A stretch of 64,000 nt of DNA from DASQFI01 sp035633215 (GTDB lineage: Bacteria > Acidobacteriota > Vicinamibacteria > Vicinamibacterales > SCN-69-37): positions 1 to 64,000 of the forward strand of contig DASQFI010000050.1 in NCBI GenBank assembly GCA_035633215.1. Reading direction: 5' to 3'. The translations under genes and the position numbers were made by a program. The notes beneath the pieces are model-generated. The model had not been told where the DNA came from and did not search any database. It saw nothing but the letters and a program-made list of their open reading frames with translations. This document shows, piece by piece, positions 58,401-64,000 of the stretch (within the stretch, counting starts at the first letter, position 1; the number at the start of each line of letters is the position of its first letter).

Positions 58401-59697
58401 CGAAATCGGCGCGGACGGCAAGGCGACCGTCGCGGCGCGGCTCGAGGGCCCGTACGACGCGATGGCGCTCACCGGCGAGGCGCAGATCGTCGGCGGCCGT
58501 CTGAAGCTGCACGCCCTGCCGCACAGCATCAGCGAAATCAACGGGCCGATCACGATGGACGGCGCGAGCATTCGCGTGGACGGGCTGCGCGCCAAACTCG
58601 GCGAGGGCGACGTCACGTTCATGGGCAGCATCTCGCTTCGGGGCTACGTGCCCGAGCAGTTTCAGCTGCGCGCGACCGGCAGCTCGATGCACTTGCGCTA
58701 TCCGCCCGGCCTCCAGTCGACCGTGAACGCCAACCTGCAGCTCGTCGGCCCGGTGGACGCGCCGCGGCTCATCGGCGATGTCGAGGTGCTGCAGGCGTCG
58801 TTCCGTCGCCGGGTCGAGGGCGAGGGCCTGCTGGCGCTGGCGAGCGGGGGCACCGCGGCCTCGGGCGGCGGACTGTCGCCCGTCCAGGTGACGCCCAGTT
58901 CAGGCGTGCCGATCGCGCTCGACATCCGCATCCTCACGCCGGCGCCGGTCACGTTCATCGAGAACCCGGGGTTGGCGACAATCGAGGGTCGCGCGAACCT
59001 GCAGATCTCGGGAACGATCGACCGGCCGGAGTTCACCGGCATCGTCGAACTGGAGCGCGGCGAAGTCACGTTCGGCAGCAACCGCTTCAATGTCCGGCGC
59101 GGCTCGATCGAGTTTCTGAACCGCACGCGCATCGACCCGGTGTTCGACGTCGAGCTCGAGGCGCGGCCGCGGTCCGGCAGCCAGGTGTTCACGGTCAACC
59201 TGCGCATCAACGGCACGTTCGGCAAGTTCGCGATGACGGCCGACTCGGATCCGTACCTGACGCAGACCGAGATCCTGTCGCTGCTCATGGGCGCGCCGAC
59301 CGACGTCGCCACCGCCACGGAACGCCAGCTGCGGTCGCCGCAGGCCGCGCAGGAGCAGTTCGTGCAGCTGGCGGCCGCGCAGATCATCGCGAGCCCGATC
59401 ACGTCGCGCATCGGCAACGTCTTCGAGCGGTTCCCCGTCGACACGGTCCAGGTCACGCCGCTGCTCTTCGACTCCGAAGGCGGACAAAAGCTCAATCCCA
59501 GCGCGCGCGTCACGCTCGGCAAGCGCATCTCGAGCAAGGTCTACCTGACGTACTCGCGGACCGTCGGCGGGGGCGGGATCAACCAGGAGGAGATCGTCCT
59601 GGTCGAATACGAGCAGAGCGATCGCATCTCCTGGGTCTTGTCGCGCAATGAAGATCGCACCTTCGCCCTGGACTTCCGCGTCCGATACGTCTTCTGA
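55468..59697 (+). CDS. TamB-like translocation and assembly protein (DUF490)
   Basis: 1409 residues, GTG start at 55468. Membrane anchor at about 45-62 (VLALVVAFVAAVIFGFFSID) and then a very long beta-rich, hydrophobic-groove periplasmic region, ending in the TamB C-terminal domain (FGKFAMTADSDPYLTQTEILSLLMG and RTFALDFRVRYVF). A proline-rich linker (PAPPAEPPEPPADPAAKPEN) sits at about 450-480. It probably bridges inner and outer membranes for lipid or protein transport. Its stop TGA overlaps the BamA-like ATG at 59697 (TGATG). Confidence 0.92.
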   Translation: MTDASAAPPPTPEPERQDQDLTSATSRRWPRGTRRRFAGRWTRRVLALVVAFVAAVIFGFFSIDLGRIDLGNGRSLRGLAERRASDYLERPMRIGRIEALITPGRYALYDVVIDGRTPTDRPFLKAKRVVVQVQYWPLLRNQIILDVTMTDWQMVMEMFRDGHNLPRFTPKTTTIGRRRFTTTVRVDANGGDYTFDDHVAPWSVVCRNLSFSLVRAENLQSYVGVAGFDEGTVQIQKFKPMWAKMRTRLRIEGARVQLPHIDLTTDGAESHVSGWVDFSNQEHFYNVSSTVSFPRMRELFFTNEKWRLAGDGEFKGTFHLYKGGRQLLGQFRSEEALVDDLRFQDLHGSLVWDTKRFAVTHADSRFYGGEMNFAYSLEPLGSPRGATASFSGDFTDVDAHAFTRFVNWGYVEPDARMAGIFAMAWLNGHFGTGVQGEGEVTLTPAGNTSMASATLPPLPAPPAEPPEPPADPAAKPENQPAKPAFDKYLPFGRFPVAGHVVYQFDPDVWSFTDSWLATPATYVSFTGTTSKTDSRLPFHVTSHDWQESSRLLAAILSQFTSRSGAVEVTGRGTFDGAMTGKFSSPRIEGGFAGERMRAWDVTWGPATGDLVIENRYVTIAKGVIGVPGSASTVLADGKFSLGYPRDDGGDEIDAHVVVQGWPLKDIRHAFAQDDWPVDGTVGLADLQLKGPYGGPFGSGKLRIDQGVAWGEQFASASGDLVFEGTGLRIRSIDMTKGTGVISGTAILGWDKTYTFSVTGERIAIDTLDQFSLPTAPLTGSLRFTAKGTGTFDSPSYTFDGFIADLYASDEGIGQVRGRLVVNGDLLTIEQFTVQDPRLSLNGGGTITLDDRSQANLRFSFLNSSLDPYLKFYAPKMSPYTRIIASGSVGITGPLADRSQLQVEATVDETTVTLLDYTLKNEGEVRLSFAGDAFKIGSLHLAGQDTKLEVAGGVDAGERQVSVVVTGSANLAILQLFSREIGADGKATVAARLEGPYDAMALTGEAQIVGGRLKLHALPHSISEINGPITMDGASIRVDGLRAKLGEGDVTFMGSISLRGYVPEQFQLRATGSSMHLRYPPGLQSTVNANLQLVGPVDAPRLIGDVEVLQASFRRRVEGEGLLALASGGTAASGGGLSPVQVTPSSGVPIALDIRILTPAPVTFIENPGLATIEGRANLQISGTIDRPEFTGIVELERGEVTFGSNRFNVRRGSIEFLNRTRIDPVFDVELEARPRSGSQVFTVNLRINGTFGKFAMTADSDPYLTQTEILSLLMGAPTDVATATERQLRSPQAAQEQFVQLAAAQIIASPITSRIGNVFERFPVDTVQVTPLLFDSEGGQKLNPSARVTLGKRISSKVYLTYSRTVGGGGINQEEIVLVEYEQSDRISWVLSRNEDRTFALDFRVRYVF

Positions 59698-59726
59698 TGA
59701 CCCGTCGTCCGCTGCACTGGACCCTG

Positions 59727-59826
59727 GGGCCGTTCTCACTTGGTCGTAGGGCAAAACCTGCATGGATCGCGAGACATTCGGCCGAATCCCGGCGGGCGGC
59801 TCGCCACAGGATGGCGAGAACGGCCC
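59727..59826. repeat. R7 100-bp element, copy d
   Basis: Terminal sequences GGGCCGTTCTCAC and GCGAGAACGGCCC; as compared with the consensus there is one change in the left arm and two in the right. Core identical in most positions to copy c. It lies inside the 5' end of the BamA-like frame; its right end contains the ATG at 59811. Confidence 0.9.
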
Positions 59827-62771
59827 TGGCCGTCGTCGTGGGCGTTGTCGCGGCGTGGCCGGCGCCTGTCCAGGCGCAGACGAAGATCGAGGAGTACCTC
59901 GGGCGCCCGGTGGTCTCCGTCAAGCTGCAGATCGAAGGGCGTGAAGAGACGTCCGACCAGCTTCGCGCGCTCATCGACGTCCGGCCCGGTCAGCCGCTCA
60001 CGCTCGAAGACCTCAGGAGCACCACCGCTCACTTTCTCAACCTCTCGCGATTCGAGGACGTGCGGGTGCTCGGAGCCGAGGTGCCGGGCGGAGTCGAAAT
60101 CACGTTCCGGCTCGTGCCCGTGCATCCCATCGATCGGGTCCAGTTCTCCGGAGAGCCCGGGCTCGCCCCGGCCGAGCTCGAACGACTGCTGAAGCAGCGA
60201 TACGGCGGCCTGCTGCCCGCGCGCGAGCGGACGACGGATATCGAGGACGTCGTGCGCGACATCCTCGCCGACGAGGGGTTCAGGAGCGCGGCAGTCACCG
60301 CCGAGACCGTCCCATCGCACGAGCCGGAGCGCGCGACGCTCCTGATCGTCGTCCAGGCCGGTCCGCGCGCGACCATACGTCAGACGACGGTGACGGGGAC
60401 GTCGCCGATGTCCGAGACCGAGATCATCCGCCGAGCAGGTGCGTCACCCGGATTGCCGTATCGCCAGCGGGCGATTCAAACCGCGCTCGCGAGAATCCGG
60501 GACGATCTGCGTGGGCAGAGCTACTACGCCGCCGTTGCGAGCCACACGCCGCGGTTCGACGGCAACGACGTGGACGTGACGCTGTACGTCGAGGCCGGAC
60601 CCCGCGTCCGCGTCGTCGTCCTGCCGCCCGGCGCGGTCTCGCCAGACGAAGTCGCGCTGCTCATCAGGCAGGAGGGCTCCGTTGACGAAGATCTGCTCGA
60701 CGACACCGATGCAGCGATCGAGACGCGGCTGCGGCGGGAGGGCTACTGGAAGGCGGACGTGTCGCACCGCACCGAGGATGTCGAGGGCGTGCGGGTGATC
60801 ACGTTCACGGTGGAGCGCGGGCTGCGCTACCGCATCTCGTCGATCGACTGGTCCGTTGGGGTCAAGCTGCCCAGAACGGTGATCGACAAGCTGCTCGACG
60901 CGCGCCCGGGACAGTGGTTCGACCAGAACCGCGTGGAAGCGGGCCTGAGACGCATCCAGGACGAGTACTGGCGGCTCGGCTATTACCTGGCGGAGTTCAA
61001 GCCGGCCTACGAGGAAATCCCTGGCACCGCCCCGGGGGAAGCGGGTGTCGTCATTCATCCGAACCCGACCGAGGGCCCATTGGGCTTCATCACGGCGGTG
61101 CGGTTCGTCTTCGCGACTGGTCCGCGCGTGCCGGAGGCTGACGTCCGCAACGTGATGCAGTCACGCGTGGGTCAGCCGTTCGTCGTGGCGACGATGCGGG
61201 CCGATTTCGATGCGCTCGAGACGCTCTACGCGAACCGCGGGTTCCTGAGCGCGACGATGGAGATCACGCCTGAATTCGCCGCCGACGGCCGCGACGTCAC
61301 GCTCGTCGTGTCGATCACCGAAGGTCCGCAGATTCTGGTGGGGGAGATCACCGTCATCGGCAACGAGGACATCCGGACCGATGTGATCCTGCAGGAAATC
61401 ACGTTGCGTTCGGGCATGCCGCTGAGCCCGGCGGCACTGGAACAGAGCGCCAACCAGCTCCGGCTGATGGGCGTGTTCAGCCGCGTCCGGATCCAGGAAG
61501 AGCAGAGGCTGCCCGGCGAGACGGTCGCCAACCTCGTCATCCTGGTGGAAGAGTCGCCCGACACGACGCTCGGCGGCGGCGGCGGTCTCGAGGTGCAGAG
61601 CCTGTCCCGCCAAACCCCGGAGGGCGCATTCGAGGACTACCTCGATTTCTCCCCGCGCGCGTTCTTCGAGATCGGCCGGCGCAACCTGGGCGGCCGCAAC
61701 CGGTCGATCAACTTCTTCTCCCGAGTCAGCTTCAACACCCGGGATGACAACGTCGACGACCCACGCGGGCTCGGATTCGGCGAATATCGGGTCACCGGTA
61801 CGCTTCGCGAACGCCACGCGTTTCGCAGCGACACCGACTTGCTGTTCGGCGTCACCGCCGAACAGGCCCGCCGCCAGACGTTCAACTTCATCCGGCAGAC
61901 GATGAATGCCGAAGCGCTTCGCCGGCTGTCGCCGTCGGTCAGCGTCGCCGGCCGATACTCGCTCGAGTTCACGGAGCTCCTGAACGAGAAGATCCCGGAA
62001 TCCCTTCGGCCGCTCATCGACCGCCGCTTTCCGCAGGTCCGCTTGTCGATTCTTTCCAGCGGCGTGCAGTGGGATCGTCGAGACAATCCGATCGCGCCCA
62101 CAGGCGGCACGTGGCTTGGCGCCGACGCCGAGTTCGCGCTTCGCGGCATCGGCTCCGAAGTGGGCTACATGAAGACGTTCCTGCAGGCGTCGGGTTTCCG
62201 TCCGCTCACGGCCGATCGCCGGTACATCGGCGCCGTGCGTGCGCAGCTGGGACTGGCGCGCGGCTTCGAGCGGCAGGTCCAGAGGCTCGACGAGGACGGG
62301 CAGCCCGTCATCGGCCCCGACGGACAGCCGGTCCTGGACACCGTCGCCGACTTGCCGGCGAGCCAGCGGTTCTACGCCGGCGGCAGCACGACGGTGCGCG
62401 GGTACCAATTGGATCGGCTTGGCGTGCCGGAGATCCTGACCCCCGACGGCCTCTCGACCGGTGGCAACGGACTGGTCGTCCTCAACGCCGAGTTGCGGAC
62501 ACGAGTCTGGCGAGACAACTCGAGCCGCGTGCCGTTCGTCGACGACCTCGGCGTCGTCGGCTTTTTGGACGCCGGCAACGTCTTTAAGAACGCCAGTGAC
62601 ATCTCCCTTCCGGACCTGCGCGCGGCGGCGGGCTTCGGTATCCGGCTGGGGTCGGCGCTCGGGCCGATCCGGCTGGATTTCGGCTTCAAACTTCGTCCGC
62701 GCATCATCGGCACCTCCGGCCAACGCGAAAAAGGGTGGGAGTATCATCTGAGCATCGGCGAGGCTTTCTGA
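59811..62771 (+). CDS. BamA/TamA family outer membrane protein
   Basis: 986 residues from ATG 59811, which lies in the right end of R7 copy d; starting at ATG 59697 (TGATG after the TamB-like gene) would give 1024 residues with 38 repeat-coded ones first. Signal peptide ARTALAVVVGVVAAWPAPVQAQ. Several POTRA domains (about 30-560, for example GPQILVGEITVIGNEDIRTD and PFVVATMRADFDALETLYANRGF) and a C-terminal bacterial-surface-antigen barrel with GGGGGLEVQ and YAGGSTTVRGYQLDRLG (RGY motif), ending in F (LSIGEAF), the outer-membrane protein signature. Function: outer-membrane protein insertion or TamA-like role with the TamB-like neighbour. Confidence 0.93.
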   Translation: MARTALAVVVGVVAAWPAPVQAQTKIEEYLGRPVVSVKLQIEGREETSDQLRALIDVRPGQPLTLEDLRSTTAHFLNLSRFEDVRVLGAEVPGGVEITFRLVPVHPIDRVQFSGEPGLAPAELERLLKQRYGGLLPARERTTDIEDVVRDILADEGFRSAAVTAETVPSHEPERATLLIVVQAGPRATIRQTTVTGTSPMSETEIIRRAGASPGLPYRQRAIQTALARIRDDLRGQSYYAAVASHTPRFDGNDVDVTLYVEAGPRVRVVVLPPGAVSPDEVALLIRQEGSVDEDLLDDTDAAIETRLRREGYWKADVSHRTEDVEGVRVITFTVERGLRYRISSIDWSVGVKLPRTVIDKLLDARPGQWFDQNRVEAGLRRIQDEYWRLGYYLAEFKPAYEEIPGTAPGEAGVVIHPNPTEGPLGFITAVRFVFATGPRVPEADVRNVMQSRVGQPFVVATMRADFDALETLYANRGFLSATMEITPEFAADGRDVTLVVSITEGPQILVGEITVIGNEDIRTDVILQEITLRSGMPLSPAALEQSANQLRLMGVFSRVRIQEEQRLPGETVANLVILVEESPDTTLGGGGGLEVQSLSRQTPEGAFEDYLDFSPRAFFEIGRRNLGGRNRSINFFSRVSFNTRDDNVDDPRGLGFGEYRVTGTLRERHAFRSDTDLLFGVTAEQARRQTFNFIRQTMNAEALRRLSPSVSVAGRYSLEFTELLNEKIPESLRPLIDRRFPQVRLSILSSGVQWDRRDNPIAPTGGTWLGADAEFALRGIGSEVGYMKTFLQASGFRPLTADRRYIGAVRAQLGLARGFERQVQRLDEDGQPVIGPDGQPVLDTVADLPASQRFYAGGSTTVRGYQLDRLGVPEILTPDGLSTGGNGLVVLNAELRTRVWRDNSSRVPFVDDLGVVGFLDAGNVFKNASDISLPDLRAAAGFGIRLGSALGPIRLDFGFKLRPRIIGTSGQREKGWEYHLSIGEAF

Positions 62772-63262
62772 TGCAAATTCCGTCAACGCCCATCGTCCTC
62801 GTTGCCGCGGCCGTGGCCGGCGTCTCCGGTCAGCAGGCGGAAATCGATCGCGTGCTCTGGAACTTCGGCGGCTCGGTCATCACGACAACCGACGTCTGGC
62901 AGGCGCGTCAGCTCAAGCTCGTGCCTGGAGGCGACACCGACGACCAGATTCTCCGCGGGCTTCAAAACCGGCAGCTGATCCTGCTCGAGCTCCGGCGCGT
63001 GTCGCCCGCGCCTCCCGCGGCCGCCGACATCGCGACGCGCCGGCGCGAATGGGAAGCGTCGCTCGGCCCTGGCGCCGACGTGCGCGGCTTGCTGACCAAG
63101 TCGGCCATGTCCGAGAAGGCCTGCGAGGGCTGGATCACCGACGATCTTCGAATCCGCGCCTATCTCCGCGAGCGCTTCGGCATGCTGCCCGAAGCCGAGC
63201 GTGGCGCGCGCACCGACGAGTGGCTGCGCGGCCTGCGGCAGCGCGCTGGGTTGGGGAAGTAG
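62771..63262 (+). CDS. SurA-N-like periplasmic chaperone domain protein
   Basis: 163 residues, ATG at 62771 in a TGATG overlap with the BamA-like gene. Signal peptide (PIVLVAAAVAGVSG). Then IDRVLWNFGGSVITTTDVWQARQLKLV and QILRGLQNRQLILLELRRV, the pattern of the SurA N-terminal chaperone domain (I..VN..VIT..D). It has no recognisable parvulin PPIase domain. The genomic order TamB-like, BamA-like, SurA-N-like suggests an outer-membrane biogenesis operon. The similarity is by eye and moderate. Confidence 0.7.
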   Translation: MQIPSTPIVLVAAAVAGVSGQQAEIDRVLWNFGGSVITTTDVWQARQLKLVPGGDTDDQILRGLQNRQLILLELRRVSPAPPAAADIATRRREWEASLGPGADVRGLLTKSAMSEKACEGWITDDLRIRAYLRERFGMLPEAERGARTDEWLRGLRQRAGLGK

Positions 63263-63297
63263 GCCCCGCCTTCGCTCTGTCGAGCTACGGCGGGCAA
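63258..63297. repeat. R5 palindrome, copy c
   Basis: Begins at the TAG stop: TAGGCCCCGCCTTCGCTCTG, then TCGAGCTACGGCGGGCAAGC. Same as 14075-14120. It lies between convergent genes and could be a terminator hairpin. Confidence 0.8.
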
Positions 63298-63300
63298 GCC

Positions 63301-64000
63301 TCACTTCACGATTTTCAGAATCCTGATCGTCGGTCCCGGATGCTGCGCCGATGGCGTGAACACCTGAACCGCCTGCGTTTCCCGAAAAATTCGGTTGTAC
63401 GCCACGATTTCGCCTGACACGCGGCTCGGATCGCCTGCCTTGAAGTACTTGTCCGTTTCGGACGAGGACGAGACGAGATAGACGGTGCCATCCGCGCGGT
63501 ACTGATCGACGGTCTTCATGATCAGCCGCAGCGTTTCACCGACGCGGTGGGTCCGCGGCGGCAGGCGCGCGACCGCGCCCTCCATCACGATCGGCTCGTC
63601 CAGCCGGATGTTCTGCAGCATCCATTGCGCGGCTTGCTCCTGGGTGCTCTCGAGCCGCAGCGCGCGGGTCGCGCTCACCGATTGCGCCAGCGGGGGCAGC
63701 AACAGCAGCGCGAAGATGCCGACAGTGACGTACCGAATGCGTCCGGCGGGTGTGCGTCGTTCGATCCAGCGGTACGTCGTCAGAATGCCGAGGGCCAGAG
63801 CAATCGAGAGCGCCGGCGCGAGCGGCATCGCGTAGCGTCCGTAGATCAGCGACTGGTTCGAAATGAACCAGAAATAGGCGATCGGACAGACGAGGAGCAC
63901 GGCGGCTTCCGATCGGGTCTCGCGTGCGACAAGCTGCGAGGCCGCGACGATGATTCCCACGAGACCGAGGGCCATTGCGGGCCAGGCGACGAGGGGCGGC
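63301..64000 (-). CDS. membrane glycosyltransferase (GT39-like), C-terminal part
   Basis: The frame is open on the minus strand from base 64000 to a stop at 63301; the N-terminus is outside the window. At least three membrane segments are visible (GLVGIIVAASQLVA, VLLVCPIAYFWFIS, PLAPALSIALALGILTTY). SNQSLIYGRYAMPLAPALSI is typical of dolichyl-phosphate-mannose/ArnT-type (GT39) or PMT-related glycosyltransferases near their last helices. A soluble C-terminal part (about 100 residues) follows. Assignment to the family is tentative. Confidence 0.75.
   Translation of the reverse strand, partial: PPLVAWPAMALGLVGIIVAASQLVARETRSEAAVLLVCPIAYFWFISNQSLIYGRYAMPLAPALSIALALGILTTYRWIERRTPAGRIRYVTVGIFALLLLPPLAQSVSATRALRLESTQEQAAQWMLQNIRLDEPIVMEGAVARLPPRTHRVGETLRLIMKTVDQYRADGTVYLVSSSSETDKYFKAGDPSRVSGEIVAYNRIFRETQAVQVFTPSAQHPGPTIRILKIVK

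Noticed and set aside
61161..62786. 541-codon minus-strand frame opposite the BamA-like gene
   Set aside because: Antisense shadow of a gene with POTRA/barrel signatures.

Overview
The window is a high-GC chromosomal segment of a Gram-negative bacterium. Outer-membrane biogenesis genes are present (lpxC, a TamB-like protein, a BamA-like protein). Gene density is high, mostly housekeeping, and many genes are coupled by 1-4 bp stop/start overlaps. The style of the proteins (subtilase with glycine/tryptophan repeats, excisionase-HTH response regulator, PEGA protein, APC permeases, TrmFO) best suits Acidobacteriota, probably Vicinamibacteria. That placement is inference from content, not from a marker-gene search. 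No rRNA, tRNA, CRISPR array, prophage or complete insertion sequence was seen.

Layout. 1-1568: C-terminally cut subtilase (minus). 1880-5591: peptide-type ABC importer lacking its ATPases. 5781-7774: aldolase plus alanine-glyoxylate-type aminotransferase. 7940-10794: M48 lipoprotein peptidase, mtgA, NlpC/P60 lipoprotein. 10962-15272: HNH protein, NHL propeller, APC permease, CoA-transferase/racemase. 15308-19278: uvrA and lpxC. 19338-20577 (minus): sigma factor, STAS protein, 91-residue protein. 20794-23331: lysA, tmk, comF. 23533-26238 (minus): rplU-rpmA-obgE-nadD-rsfS. 26504-27602 (minus): lipoprotein and TPR protein. 27789-34227: dprA, topA, trmFO, xerC. 34366-35400: small accessory patch with an HNH_2 protein. 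35410-40843 (minus): NtrC-type regulator and its kinase, ABC-F ATPase, HTH-receiver protein. 41079-45298: ECF sigma, zinc anti-sigma, two exported proteins, APC permease. 45351-46814 (minus): membrane protein and PEGA protein. 46966-50029: hslV-hslU-lipoprotein. 50174-55428: FAH-family enzyme, transaldolase-like aldolase, and a three-gene biotin-dependent acyl-CoA carboxylase. 55468-63262: TamB-like, BamA-like and SurA-N-like genes, coupled. 63301-64000: C-terminal part of a glycosyltransferase-39-like membrane protein (minus).

The most unusual property is the number of different short palindromic repeat families. I labelled them R1 to R12. They are packed into gene borders and sometimes inside genes. 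One family (R7) has four copies of 99-100 bp with 13-bp terminal inverted repeats. In two of them the right terminus supplies a start codon and the first signal-peptide residues of an exported protein (a lipoprotein at 43389 and the BamA-like protein at 59811). Another palindrome (R9) fills the gap between a carboxyltransferase stop and the biotin carboxylase ATG exactly. Repeat-like DNA also lies in frame inside trmFO, xerC and uvrA and lengthens these conserved proteins. R4/R5 hairpins start at TAG stop codons. No transposase or RAYT gene lies in the window, so the mobilising enzyme, if any, is elsewhere.
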